Shown piece after piece: positions 19,601-29,944 of a stretch of 64,000 nucleotides of DNA. The DNA is from Henckelia pumila (lineage: Eukaryota; Streptophyta; Magnoliopsida; Lamiales; Gesneriaceae), in assembly GCF_033568475.1 (NCBI RefSeq), contig NC_133122.1, positions 71,447,442 through 71,511,441 on the forward strand, in the 5' to 3' direction. The notes below the pieces were generated by a model. That model was not told the DNA's origin. It saw only the letters and a program-made list of their open reading frames with translations, and made no database searches. Both the position numbers and the translations under genes were made by a program. Position 1 is the stretch's first letter, and each line of letters opens with the position of its first letter.

Positions 19601-22587
19601 TGAGATACTATACGGTTTAAAATATTTGAAATGCACCGTTACCATCAGTTATAGCTTTTGGTAAAGCAGTAAGCGTTCGACAACAAGAAAGCCTCCAAAA
19701 ATCCCGCCCTACATGGAAGAAGCAACATATAGATTATAGACGTCAAGTTTCATTTCTTAAGGGATCTCACAAAAGGAGTCGTTGGTCTCATTAATTGTCG
19801 AAGTGAAGATAACATTACAGATATATTCATGAAGCCCCTGGAGTTGGCCACATTTCGGAAGTTAAGAAAGCTGCTTGGTGTTGACAAGTTGGATTAAATC
19901 GGTGTTTGCAAACTTTCAGCTTAAGGGGAGGAATGTTGAGTCACGCTGATTCATCAATTTTGTTGTTTAGATTCCAAATAATGTAGTAGCTTGTTTTTAA
20001 CAAGTCAAGGTTAGTTTCTGCACGTTGCTTGTTTTTAGGACCTAGATAGTGGATCATTTCTTTGTTTTTCAAGTTGGTAGTTGGCTCTATAAACGAGCAT
20101 CTGGTTGTAAGTCTTTTTGGTAAGCAGGAATAAATATTTTTCATCTCCTTCAATTTATCTTACTGATTTATATCACGCACAAATGGACATCACAAAATTT
20201 TTATGATGGTTAGAAATGTGGTTATTATATCCTGTGAACCCCTATTTCACAATGAATTAATCTACCATGAGAGCTTAGTTAACCACGTCATCTAGATTGT
20301 GCCTTGACTTGAACTTCTATCTTATCCCTCATCACTAGTGGCTTATAATTTTGTAAGATGTGAGAGCTAAACATTAGTGATTATTCACATTTAGGTTTAG
20401 AAAAATGAAAGAGCTACTCTTGTAGAACCCAAGGTGAATGTTGACCTTTTCTTTCGACTTCGATGTTGTTTTAATGCTCAAGTATTTGCATCTTAAAAAT
20501 CTTTATTATGCATCAGTTATTTAATATTTCATTAGTAGTAGCGGAGATGTTATGGTCTCATGTTTTATTATCATATCTGTCTTAGGAAGGAGAATTTGCA
20601 AGTATTTCAGTGAAGAATCTGAGAAGGCGCCAAATGAGAAATTTTTTCCTTTGTCTCATGGTTTCCCAAGTACGATTGTTTCCTCTGATATATTTCACTT
20701 AAGTTTTGTACCTAAATGACAACCAGTTTTTACTCTTAAAAAAATGACAACCGATTTTAATGTCGTGAAAAGCACAACATACATAATCTTGCCCAACTCT
20801 TATAATTTAATATATGTTTGTCCTAGTGCCTTAATGGCTCAAATTAGTTGCGTTAATGGTTCAAAATCATGTTTGCCTAGGTAATAGCACAAGCTGTAAC
20901 AATTAGTAACTTTATTACCAAAAATATTGGCATGTGCAGTTTAAAGGGAACATGAAATCAGCAAATAGAAGTGGGACCTGCTATATCCATGGCCACCACT
21001 TCATTGGGATGTAAAATGAGCATCTAATTTTCAACATATTTGTCTATTTTTTTCTTGCAATCATAATCTCATCGGGGATAGCTTCTTAAGTTATTCATTT
21101 TTAATCAAATGATTGGCTCAAACCATATTGATTAAACTATTTAAATGTATCACTCCGGTGCGTCATTCATTCCTTTTCTTCTACAACTTTGTATGCTATT
21201 CTCTCTTGTGCTTTTTGTGTGCCAGGGTGTGCCAATGATCTATATGGGAGATGAGTATGGCCACACAAAGGGTGGAAACAACAACACATACTGCCACGAT
21301 AATTATGTATAATCTACCGTCTCTTATAATCATATAAAATACTCTCCCAGTCCACCTGCCCCTTCCATCTCTCTGTCCACACCCTCTCCCCCTTCTTCTG
21401 AACTACTCTTCACTTAACCCCGCAGATTAACTACTTTCGGTGGGATAAAATGGAGGAGGCCTCGTCAGATTTCTTCAGATTTTGCGGTCTGATGACCAAG
21501 TTCCGCCAGTAGATTTCTCTGTTTCCTGACAGTTTTTATTCTCCGTGGTTTTTGGTTCTACTTATTTCATCACGCTATCTTCTTGCTTCAGTGAATGTGA
21601 AACACTTGGCTTAAAGGACTTCCCCACAGCAGACCGGCTACAATGGCATGGCCATGCTTCAGGGATGCCAGATTGGTCTGAGAGAAGCCGGTTCGTGGCA
21701 TTCACACTGGTATGTTTTGTTTCTTAAGAGACTTGTCACAATATCTGTCTATGGCCATCATATGGGGATTTTGGCAACTGATTGTTCGCTAATCTAATTT
21801 TCAAGCCCAGAGCTTTTGACAATCTGCATCTCAACTTTAATTGTTCCAAAGTTGATTAGTCAACTGATAGCCTGAAATTTATTATTAATTTTAAAATAAA
21901 AAGACGAAGAACTTGTTTATGAGTCCAAGTTATGGAACCCGTGATGCGAGCTCTTCAACAAGTTTATGAAGTAAATATTGTGAAGCCCAGTTGGCTCATG
22001 ATCCAGCTCTTGAATCTAAGCTTAAAATTCTTGATTCTGAGCTCAAGCTCGCACATTTAAAACTCAAAATTCGGACTCATTGACATCCCTAAGTTCCTAA
22101 AACTGGTTGTCATGTTGCTGATATTCAATCATACTATGGTAGTGTTTGGAAGAGCTTTTAGAAATAACTTCTCAACTTTTTCTTCACAAAATTTTGAAAC
22201 TTTGTGAAAGAAAAGCTGAGAAGTGCTTCCTAAAAGCTCTCTCAAACACTACCTATTTACCCATGACTCAGTATCTCTATTTCCCATTTGACCTGTTAAT
22301 GATATGTGGATATAAACCTTCAGATTGACTCGGTAAAGGGGGAATTATACATCGCCTTTAATTCGGGCCATAGAGCTGTCACGGTTGAATTACCTGAACG
22401 CCCAGGATACAGGTGGGAGCCCTTGGTGGACACTGGAAAGACAGCACCATTCGACTTCCTCACTCCCGATCTCCCAGAGAGAGACGTAGCTATAAGACAG
22501 TATGCTCATTTCCTCAACAGCAATTTATACCCCATACTTAGCTACTCTTCAGTCATTCTTTTACTCTCTCCCGCAGAAAATGTGTGA
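4649..22587 (+). CDS. ISA3: Isoamylase-type starch debranching enzyme, chloroplastic (ISA3 type), 18 exons
   Basis: This enzyme hydrolyses alpha-1,6 branch points in short-branched glucans; ISA3-type enzymes act in chloroplast starch breakdown. Exons by homology and GT-AG sites: 4649-5005, 5270-5452, 5592-5684, 6335-6487, 7350-7441, 8252-8393, 8476-8583, 9552-9637, 10323-10394, 10481-10607, 10978-11064, 18808-18900, 19076-19234, 20586-20669, 21226-21306, 21426-21508, 21592-21709, 22324-22587. They join without frameshift or stop to 793 aa, close to the family's length. The basic N-terminus (about 1-50) fits a transit peptide; a CBM48-like region follows (about 65-160), then the GH13 barrel. 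Motifs present: DVVFNHT (344-350), GFRFDLAS with nucleophile D419, IAEAWD with acid/base E475, and AHDG with D548. The C-terminus ends [11 protein letters not shown]. Intron 11 is 7.7 kb because of a LINE. Exon 13 has one extra Glu codon at its start. ISA1 and ISA2 are less likely: ISA2 lacks catalytic residues. Confidence 0.93.
6582..6952. mobile_element. MITE in ISA3 intron 4 (Tourist/Harbinger-like)
   Basis: The 371-bp unit starts AGGAGTGTTTGCAA and ends TTGCAAATACTCCC, so the ends are inverted, with TTA on both sides. A relative lies at 24658-25003 with the same GAAGTGATTAATTTAT interior. Confidence 0.7.
11152..11430. mobile_element. Possible inverted-repeat MITE in ISA3 intron 11
   Basis: CTTGAGGTTT/AACCTCAAG blocks flanked by CTACC/GGTATACGT lie at both ends in opposite orientation. 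A middle copy (CTCCCTTGAGGTC) is at about 11228. Ends and target duplication were not resolved. Confidence 0.35.
11441..11552 (+). repeat. 52-bp near-perfect hairpin (inverted repeat) in ISA3 intron 11
   Basis: Arm 11441-11492 and arm 11501-11552 are reverse complements at 50 of 52 positions, with an 8-base loop (TAGCAGAA). One mismatch becomes a G:U pair in the sense transcript. The stem would form in ISA3 pre-mRNA. It could be a young miRNA- or siRNA-like hairpin or a fold-back MITE; no mature small RNA can be identified from sequence alone. Confidence 0.85.
11858..11971. repeat. 57-bp tandem duplication in ISA3 intron 11
   Basis: Two adjacent copies starting ACCAAATTGGTATGGCG differ at only a few positions. 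Confidence 0.8.
12457..16109 (-). pseudogene. LINE ORF2 (endonuclease, reverse transcriptase, zf-RVT), frame-broken
   Basis: The start at 16109 opens a 408-codon endonuclease frame with [26 protein letters not shown] and SDHFPLIL, so the APE-type active-site motifs are kept. That frame ends at TGA 14883-14885. Reverse transcriptase follows in three frames: 14712-14446 (DFRPISLV), 14461-14102 ([20 protein letters not shown]), and an FADD motif at about 14050-14070. Then come the thumb/connection region (14027-13296) and a zf-RVT-type C-terminus (13209-12457, [14 protein letters not shown]). At least three frameshifts and a stop separate these pieces, so the element cannot supply its own reverse transcriptase. 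Confidence 0.85.
16154..17995 (-). CDS. LINE ORF1 protein (DUF4283-type RNA-binding)
   Basis: One open frame of 613 aa on the minus strand. Residues about 80-240 form a DUF4283-like region, including [29 protein letters not shown] and [10 protein letters not shown], as in plant L1 ORF1 proteins that bind the element's RNA. The C-terminal half is acidic and serine-rich with low complexity. I see no CCHC zinc knuckle, which some plant ORF1 proteins carry. The frame is intact although ORF2 is not. ORF2 starts 44 bases downstream. Plus-strand open frames over this segment are antisense shadows. Confidence 0.8.
   Translation of the reverse strand: MFKIAQGGFKQHIIVPSGRAEGGWIKLANHLRFFLQRENVNASANVRGRKGVETSKQRDTKNLESMESRDLLANENIRPCSVKDWQKAIIITKARVNISWEAVVSVLSKAVKRRIEIFPFQANKAAWWPSNAEEASYFVGLKKGYFDKGVTLFFEGWRTEVNRQVEMFACCNSWVRIFGLPWDLWSTELFRSVGEQCGGLLDISQDTILLRDLSAAKIKVVGPQGGFINGFVQIPTSRGLMMVRIEVVSVNPAAYDYYEKCSYAQVVMNGPKGTLGRGVGKEAVEKGKDFFSGFGGERGSKNIEPVHPVDKLKGQDIVNNQNSEEEEIAVNTTDKGILSRISTEAEGSGDRSWGSEPILGGCQVQLLKRLCPKVVGEFQRRIIQPLRELEEVRTETTPKEAGKVLERPSPPRFEIVYSTRRARAAVIRNTGNSEGNWYIDPLGNGLQGNTSNCTGIIEDEFLQETGGDLSSEDSDSFQTDSSVVGDSLVNSPTNSCLEDIRGIFASYPGSYSNPSQGHVSDSEPKSESMAIPVYSSPFKLSNQLSFSDGKGVGARGVELRPRVNEKPVLSEERAGMEEAVVSVAVKEGFINDCLTRLEVRRVSFGNPEAVVLP
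17996..18613 (-). other. 5' leader/promoter region of the intronic LINE
   Basis: This lies between the LINE's 5' border and ORF1. Internal L1 promoters are expected here, but no specific motif is recognisable. If active it would drive transcription antisense to ISA3. Confidence 0.5.
19352..19690 (+). repeat. Diverged direct repeat, possible small LTR (TRIM-like) remnant in ISA3 intron 13
   Basis: A block at about 19386-19470 (CTATCGAAATATAGCGTTTG, then GTACGGTTTAAAA) recurs about 195 bp later at 19580-19665. Between them is TTGCTATTAGAGCTAAGATC, resembling a decayed tRNA-iMet primer site (TGGTATCAGAGC). It could be the LTR and leader of a small retroelement. Confidence 0.35.
19691..19899 (+). 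pseudogene. Ty1/Copia RNase H C-terminal remnant in ISA3 intron 13
   Basis: The frame ends [20 protein letters not shown], then [13 protein letters not shown] and a stop at about 19897. This matches the last residues of Copia polyproteins (usually D..TKPL...F..LR..LGV). The upstream RNase H region is frameshifted and 5' truncated. Orientation is the same as ISA3. Confidence 0.75.
19934..20175 (+). repeat. Copia 3' LTR (about 240 bp) in ISA3 intron 13
   Basis: It is preceded by a polypurine tract (TTAAGGGGAGGAA). The LTR begins TGTTGAGTCACGC, holds a TATAAACGAGC segment at about 20090, and ends near ATATCA. Being in sense orientation, its R/U5 could offer a poly(A) site within the intron. Confidence 0.65.
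22138..22253. mobile_element. Short palindromic MITE in ISA3 intron 17
   Basis: The ends GGTAGTGTTTGGAAGAGC and (inverted) GGTAGTGTTTGAGAGAGC are nearly identical, and TAT lies on both sides. The 116-bp unit is largely self-complementary (CACAAAATTTTGAAACTTTGTG at its centre). It ends 70 bp before exon 18. Confidence 0.7.
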
Positions 22588-22690
22588 GTTATAACGTTGA
22601 TTTTACCTTTTCCTTGTTATGTTAGAAAATCCTGAAGAGCGAGAAATTGATGTAGTGTACAAATTATGCAATAGTTGTATATGATCTTTC

Positions 22691-22696
22691 AATAAA
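22691..22696 (+). terminator. Probable poly(A) signal of ISA3
   Basis: AATAAA about 104 bases after the stop codon, in a U-rich 3' untranslated region. It is a plausible near-upstream element. Confidence 0.55.
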
Positions 22697-22939
22697 ATGT
22701 ATAGGCTTGTAAACCTAGGATTGAAATTAGGAGTAGAAACTGTATAGCATTCTCGTACGAATGAACAATAATGATTTAATATGAGATACTTGTATGTGTG
22801 CGTGTGTGTATTTCTTTGAGAGTGTTTGTATGTATACTTACTACTGGCACATCACACTACCCTGAGCTAACTTCTTTAATGTTGCCCCAACTGGCAGAAC
22901 CATTGGAGACTTGTGTGGGTAATTTATCAGTCCCTGAAG

Positions 22940-23462
22940 TAGAGATGTAAACGAATCAAGTCGAGAATAGTACGAGGCTTGACTGCTCGAGCTTGGGTCG
23001 TATAAGATTTATATAGGCTTGATCTCGATTCATGAGGTTTGAGCTCGGTTCGTTTTGAAATTACTAAGTTTTGCGAATAGCTCAAGCTCTACTCGTTAAT
23101 AGCTCGTTTACCATGTTTATCGAGCTTGGCTCGACTTCGGCTTGGTAAGTAGGCTCGTTTTCGAGATCGTTAAACATACAGTAAAGCTCGAGTTCGAGCA
23201 TAGAATAGAATGTATCTCCATAAACTAATTCAAAACTAACATTTTCGAGAACAGTAAACGAGCCGAGCTCGAGCTTTCGAACATACTCGCGAGCCTATGA
23301 ATGAATATGTCTGCAAGCTCACGAGCTGAATATTCTTAAGTTCGAGTTCAAAATTGAGCACCAACTCGGCTTGATATGATTAACAAATGATTTCAAATGA
23401 GTATTTTACCGAGTTGAACTTCAAATAGCTCGTGAATAGTTTGATTCGTTTACATCCCTACC
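22940..23462. mobile_element. MITE with GTAGRGATGTAAACGAATC ends
   Basis: The left end GTAGAGATGTAAACGAATCAA and the inverted right end GTAGGGATGTAAACGAATCAA match almost fully. The interior is rich in GAGCTCG/CTCGAG-like words. The unit is about 520 bp, just downstream of ISA3. Confidence 0.65.
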
Positions 23463-24425
23463 TTACGGCCTTAGTTTGCAATTGTCACTTATATCCGAGA
23501 CATTATTTTTCATTGAAAAATATTAGTTTTTTTTTTTTAATTTGGTAATGAAGAGATATTATGTAATATATGCTAATTTTGAAATTTTTACTTTTAATAT
23601 AAAAATATATATAAAAATATATATTGTGCAGTCTATATTGACTTTAAGTTAAAAAAAAACTATTTTATTTTAAAAAATATTATTATTTTACTGTAAATAT
23701 AGATTGGAACCAATGAGACTGTAACAACCCGGATTTTTCATTCATGTTTATGAAAATGATGCCAAGAATGTGTAATACTTTGGAAATTTTAGTAAGACGT
23801 GTCGTGCTCGCAAGTTTACTATTCCAAGCCTAAATTAAATTCATTCAAATGACTATAAAATCCCATGACTCAAAACTTGCATAAAATCTCATTGAATAAA
23901 ATGATGCTAACATTTGATTAACAACCGATTCTTATACGAGAATGTCAGAACTTTCTCATACATGCAAAACTTGAAACTATAAAATATTCGATCTTAAGAT
24001 AATATGCTAAAACATGAATTCAAATAAAAATGCATAACATTAATAGAATGCATAAACTTTAATGGTTACGCTTGGCACAAGGTTCTCGGACAGCCGTGCA
24101 ATGCAACCCTCTCGTATCATCGACTACTCAGCCTCATGACCATCGTTTTAAAACAATAACTACATCATTTTCGTCTGCACCATCCAATCATAGTAAGATT
24201 CAACTAGCATATTCAAGTAGTAGCGAATATATAATAAAATCATATGACATGTGGTTCGAAAACTTCTACATCAATTTTTTATTGGACGTTTGATCAAGTT
24301 AATACAAGGAATCCAGGTTTGACGGAACATCATGACCCAAAAGCCTACATCCACACGTCGTTTACATCTGTTTTTAGTCGTAACTTCAGCACAAAGCCAA
24401 CAAAACTTCAAAACCATTTTCTTCT

Positions 24426-24655
24426 CACCTCCACTCACACGCACACACCCAACACAACACCCAAAAATATTTATACACACACCCGCACACACATAGTACA
24501 CACACAGAGTACACACACTGCACAAATTCACTCGCACACAGTACACACTGCACCGAAAACACAATGCACACACACACACATAAAGTACACACATTGCACA
24601 CAGTAACTCACGTGCACACACACAGTACACACACCAACACACACTGTTCACCCAC
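24426..24655. repeat. Degenerate (CA)n / ACACAGT microsatellite
   Basis: About 230 bases of CACACA interrupted by AGTACACAC and TGCACA words. ORFs on both strands here are low-complexity artefacts. Confidence 0.85.
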
Positions 24656-24657
24656 TA

Positions 24658-25003
24658 GGGAGTGTTTGCAATAAATTATGCTTTTATAGAAGTGATTAAT
24701 TTATACATTATTAAAAAAGTTAAGAAAAATCAAAAGTTGGTAGTGTTTGGAAACAAATGTGAAAATCTAAAAATCAAAATTTGGTAGTGTTTGATAAATA
24801 AGTGATTAGAGTGATTTTAACAATGACCTTCTTAGGTAGTGTTTGCAACCTCTAAAAATAAGTGATTATGGAGATTGTTAAAGTTGAATTTCGATTAAGC
24901 TAAGCATAAGCTAACACATAATCTAGGTTTAAGAAACACACAAAAATAATTTTTTAAAGCCAAAAACTAATAATAATTTTTTTTAGTGATTGCAAACACT
25001 CTT
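24658..25003. mobile_element. MITE, second copy of the 6582-6952 family
   Basis: Starts GGGAGTGTTTGCAA and ends TTGCAAACACTCTT. The interior matches the intron-4 copy (GAAGTGATTAATTTATA, then CAAAAGTTGGTAGTGTTTGG). Confidence 0.7.
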
Positions 25004-25885
25004 TAAAACACACTGAAATTTTCATTTACATATACATAATTCATTAAATCGCGTCTAGATCATTAAAAACATATAAAAATACTTTAAAAACTACTATGCC
25101 TTCAATGATACATCAATGCCTTCAATGATACATCAAAGAAATGAATTTTACTTGCCTTCAACCGAAGTGGAGATAATTCAGAGATGAATTCTACAATTTG
25201 AGTGTACCTAGAGCACGCTCGAAGCCAATCAAAAAGACGAGTGGATCGAATTTTCCCCCTCTTCTCACCCTAGCCGCCTCCCTCTTCTCTGCCTCCAAAC
25301 CTCACGTTTTTATCTCTTCTTTTTTTTTTTTCTTTTTTTTCCTTGCTGACTAAGTTCTTTTTTTTTTTTTTTACACTACCCAATCCAATAAGTTGTATAA
25401 AAAGAATCCATTATTACTTAATTATCTAAGAGACCCGGTCCACTCTCTAAATAAGATTTTGACAAAAATAAATAATAAATTTTAAATTCTAACTGTGCTC
25501 GGATATCTTTTATCCAAAATCTATCTCAAGATCATCACCTAAAAACCTCATGCCTCAAAAATAAATAAATGTTAGAAATTAAAAAAAATATTTAGAATTT
25601 AACACACATAAAATTTGAACTTTAAACATTAAAAATCAAATAAATGTAACATGCGGTTCGGTCGGTCATTTAAAATTTTGGGAGTTACATATATAATATT
25701 TGTCAATTATTTCACACAAATTAGGCATTATAAAGAAGATATTAGGTACTCTCAAATCAAGTGATATAATTTGACAACTGAATTTAAACGCCAATTGAGT
25801 ATACAATTGTTTGTATGTCGTGCCAATATGAAGTCGCTATAGAGCTAACAAAATAGTTTGCAAATCATCATAGTCGATTAAACTA

Positions 25886-26105
25886 GGGCTGTCATACCGG
25901 ACTAAAATACCGAATGTTGACATACCGTACCAAATTTTTTTTCGATATCAGACATTTTTTCGATATACCAAATTTTTTTCGGTATCTATATGGTATCAAT
26001 ATGGATTTTTTCCATACCAAAATTTCGGAATTTTGCTATGGGTATCGGTATGAATTTTTTTTATACCAATATTTTTAGTACGGTATACCGAAAAATCACC
26101 CCTAG
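25886..26105. mobile_element. MITE with TAGGG(G)TG ends
   Basis: Left end TAGGGCTGTCATACCGG and inverted right end TAGGGGTGATTTTTCGGTA bound a 220-bp unit full of CGGTATACCG/TTTTTCGATA words. Probably hAT-type; target duplication not resolved. Confidence 0.55.
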
Positions 26106-27186
26106 GTTAAACCACATTGAGCAAGCTTTGTGCGACATGCTTGCACGAGAAGACACTGGTAGAGAGAATCGATCTTCTGACCATTTGTCAAGAGCTTACC
26201 TACTCAACTAACTCGAACACTTCCTCGAGGCCCAATGAGTACAATTGTAACATAATTTCTCATTATTTATCATAAAATAATCATCAAATAAAAATTGGAT
26301 ACTACAAACCAAGTAAGATGTGATACTTAGACATTGAATTCAAACATTATTCTCATATCAATGTATCTATTAGGACCGATGAAGGTGTTGATGATCATCA
26401 AATGTTAGATTAAGATAAATCAATATTGAATAATAGAACCACAATACTTTACATAAGTCATTATCATGTCAATCAAGTTAAAAAAACATTGAACCTTATT
26501 ATAATGGCTCTTGAGCTAATATCGATGTATAATATCAAATATTATATATGAGATCATTCAAAATACGTAGAACATTATAATAACAATACTCTATGACATT
26601 ATGAAATCAATTAAACAGTCATAATATGAAACCTCAATTGAAATATCTATTTAGATATAATAATTTATAAAAAAATTCATTTGTGTTGATGATCAAATGT
26701 CAGATGAAGACCAGTCAAAGTAGAATCATTTCATAAAATTTAACTATTATATCAAATCAATTTTAAGTATATTACGAACATGTTGAATGCACTAAGTGTT
26801 GAATATTTATGTGAATTCAAAAACTACGTGACATATATCAATCATGATTTATTGAAATTGATTACTAAAATTTAAATAGGGTATTAAAGATCCTTACTTG
26901 ATTATGTGCAATGAAATTCTATTGAGTACGTGTTGAATATATGAGAATACACACATTACATGACATATATCAGAAATGATTGTGTTCAAACTAAGTATTA
27001 ATAGTTCTAAATCAAGTATTATCGAGCCTTTACTTGAATACTATGTAAGAAAAATATATTATGTATGTGCATGTTGCATACACCATAAATGTTCATGACA
27101 CATCAAATGAACTTGACTGTAATATCAATCAAGTTTTTAGCAAGTTAAATAATCTCAACTTTAGAAGATCTTAATATAGTAATTGA
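26106..27186. other. AT-rich stretch with decayed internal repeats
   Basis: No gene is seen. Weak repeats occur: GTTGATGATCATCAAATGT (about 26390) resembles GTTGATGATCAAATGTCAGA (about 26686), and ATGACATATATCA occurs at about 26830 and 26958. Probably an old satellite or transposon. Confidence 0.35.
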
Positions 27187-28165
27187 CACTACAAAAAAAA
27201 ACGGCGTTTGCCACCGTTCTAGCGTGACAAAAACCATGGCAAAATTGAATTTGCCACGGTTTTGCCACGGTTTACTGAAACCGTCAGAAAAAGCATCGTG
27301 GCAAACGTTTGCCACGGTTAAAAAAACCGTGGCAATGTATTGCCACGTTTTTTATCAACCGTGGCAATAAGTTTCCACGGTCACCATAAACCGTGGCAAC
27401 TTTTGCCACGGTTTTACTTAAACCGTGGCAAAATTTGTCACGGTTAGTTTTAAGCCGTGGCACAAGTTGTCACAATTTAACTAACCGTGGAAATATTTTA
27501 ATGTTTTATATTAAAAGTTTCCACGGTTTATCCTAACCGTGGAAAAATTTTAATGTTTATATTAAAAATGTTTATTTATATATATTATTAATCAATAATA
27601 AATATTTAATATTATTAACGGCAACAACGTCATGACGGCGGGCGACGGATAGGCGGCGGCGGCAGGGCTACAAAAGTGTCCTTACAAACACAAAAAAACC
27701 CCATTTAATTGATAAATCGCCAAACACAAATTAATACATAAACAAATTTAAAAAATAAACTGACTCACCAGAAGCAACGACAGCGGCGTCCTGACGGCAT
27801 GCGCAGGCGGCGGAGGTGGCGGCAGCGAGCGACGGCGGCGACGGCAGGTCGACGGAGTCCAAGTGAAATTGGCAACGAAAAAATGAAAAAACTACAATAA
27901 AATGAAGCCTACAACACGTAGATCTGGAATATCATATTAGTTAGAGTGATAGATGTACAGAAACAAGCGGCGACGGAGGGCGGAGGTAGGGTTTCGCAGA
28001 AGTAGGGAAAGAAGAAAAGGGAAGAGGAAGAAGAAAAGGGATCGGGGAGAGAGAATATATTATTTATTGCCATGGTTTAATTAAAACCGTGGCAATATTA
28101 TCACGGTTTAACTATAACCGTGGCAATATATTTACGGTTAAAACACAACTGTGGCAACGTATAAT
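27187..28165. mobile_element. Non-autonomous CACTA (En/Spm-like) element, right end missing or diverged
   Basis: The left end is CACTACAAAAAAAAACGGC, the typical CACTA terminus. Inside are about twenty copies, in both orientations, of GCCACGGTT/AACCGTGGC at 27205-27540 and again at 28070-28165. A GC-rich CGGCGGCGG core (27610-28050) lies between them. No GTAGTG right terminus follows the second array, so the element appears truncated there. No transposase is encoded. Confidence 0.75.
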
Positions 28166-28320
28166 GTATATTATTTAATTAGATTTGTCATGGTTATTAA
28201 ACTGATGAAATAACATGTAAATATCAAACAAAGTTCTACACTGTAACATCAAATGATATACTTTTGTAATATCAATCATGTTTTCAACACAAAAGGAATC
28301 TCAATTTTCAGTTCTTCTTA

Positions 28321-29160
28321 TAGTAATTGATGATGATTATCAAAATAAAGGCATTATGTACCCTATATGATACATGATTTTTCCAAAATTGAGAGTTATT
28401 GATTATATTTAAAGTATTTTAAAGACTTAATTGGGTGCTATCTAGTAAAAACTAAAATTAATCACCTTAACTGATTAATTTTATTCAAATTGGATGCCAA
28501 TGCCGTATATGATATATGATTTTTTGAAAATTAAGCATTATCAATTATAAATAGAATATTTTAAAGACGTAATTGAGTATTATTATATAGTAAAATTAAA
28601 ATTTGGTCACTTTAATTGATTAATGTTATTCAAAATGGAGGTATTATGTGCCCTTATGATGAATGATGTTATTAAAATTGAACATTATAACGAATAAATA
28701 GAATGTTTTAAAGGCGTAATTGAGTACTATATTTTAATATTAAATTTTGGTCACCTTAATTGATTGTTTTTATTCAAAATGGAGACACTATGTGCCCATA
28801 TGATCAATGATTTTGCCAAAATTGAGCACTATTAAGTATAAATAGTGTCTTAAATGCGTAATTAGATACTATTTAGTAAATTAACTTTTGACATTTTAAT
28901 TGATTAGTTATTCAAAATTAGATATTATGTGCCATATATAATATATGATGTTGCCAAAATTAAGCATTATTATATATATATAGAATGTTCTAAATGCGCA
29001 ATTGTTTATTATCTAGTAAAACTTAGGTCACCTTATTCGATTAATGTAATTGAAAATGGAAGCATTACGTGCTCTATGTAATGTATGTTTTTGCTAAGAT
29101 TGAGCATTATCAATTATAAAATAGAGTATTATAAAGATATAATTGAGTATTAGCTATTAA
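28321..29160. repeat. Degenerate tandem repeat, period about 142 bp, 6 copies
   Basis: The word CAAAATGGAGRCATTATGTGCC recurs near 28341, 28488, 28631, 28775, 28913 and 29052, spaced 138-147 bp. Between them are shared TTGAGCATTATCAATTATAA and AGTATTTTAAAGACGTAATTG segments. It looks like an old satellite array. Confidence 0.75.
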
Positions 29161-29190
29161 AAATGTTAGTTCTTAAGCCGATTCCAGTAA

Positions 29191-29348
29191 TGCACAATCT
29201 AAAATCTTAGTCACATGCACAAAGATTTCACCTCTGCACACTACTCAAACATAAACTGATAAGAACTCATGAACAATCTCAAATCTTATTCACATGCACA
29301 AAGAGATCACCTCTTTACAGTACTCAAACATAAACTGATAAGAACTCA
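29191..29348. repeat. 79-bp tandem duplication
   Basis: TGMACAATCTMAAATCTTAK, then TCACATGCACAAAGA, is repeated directly, each copy ending CATAAACTGATAAGAACTCA. It lies in the distal part of the minus-strand Copia LTR. Confidence 0.8.
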
Positions 29349-29908
29349 TGCACACGCAATGAAAAGAAAGAGAAAGAAACAAAACCAGAAAATATGTGGT
29401 TCGATCCTCCTTCAAGAATCTACATCCACGGAGAAACAACTGGATTTTTATTGATTGTCAAGATTGAAACAATACATAGTATATTGGGAACAACTACAGA
29501 TGAATCAGATTCACAACAGTGATTGAGACTTGTTCCTCGATCACATTCTCTTGATTCTCTCCTGATTTCTACTGTGTATACCTGGTTGAATCTTGTAATT
29601 ATTCTGGAGATCGATGACCCTTTTTCACAGATTGTTTTTCACTCTCCCTTTCTTTCTCAGGAATTCAAAAGACTTAGCTCGAGTTGCACTGTTGTTCTTC
29701 CAACTGCTTTTTTGTTAGATATAGGTTTGAGGTATGATTCTTGAAGCTTCTTGGATTCCAGTATTTCCTTCAACCGTTTATCCAATTGGGCTCAATAAGT
29801 TCAAGCCTAGTTGCTGCTTTGAAGGTCCAATCTTCACAACTTAAAAGAAAAAAATAAAAAAAGGCCCAACCAAATCACTTGAGTCATATCTCACAAATCT
29901 CCACCTTC
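29191..29908 (-). repeat. 3' LTR of a minus-strand Copia remnant
   Basis: On the minus strand a polypurine tract (AAGGTGGAGATTTG) at about 29895-29910 is followed by TGAGATATGACTCAAG. The LTR runs toward lower coordinates; its far border is approximate. Confidence 0.5.
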
Positions 29909-29944
29909 ACTCAAGTGTTCTAGCTGTTGTTTCTCATCCTTGCT

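Larger units (their letters stand above)
23720..25689 (-). repeat. Probable solo LTR (Gypsy-like) with inverted ends
   Basis: The block reads TGTAACAACCCGG at one end and TGTAACTCCCAAAA on the other strand at the other end, as in many Gypsy LTRs. The minus strand has a leader-like CT-rich segment (about 25240-25380). No 5-bp duplication is seen. It contains a CA-rich microsatellite and a MITE. No coding sequence is present. Confidence 0.45.

Noticed and set aside
24244..24651. ORFs of 120 and 126 codons on both strands, rich in Thr/His or Cys/Val
   Set aside because: Translation of a degenerate CA/TG microsatellite.
27187..28165. Regularly repeated GCCACGGTT words considered as a CRISPR-like array
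   Set aside because: Repeats occur in both orientations with irregular spacing next to a CACTA terminus in plant DNA; they are transposon subterminal repeats.
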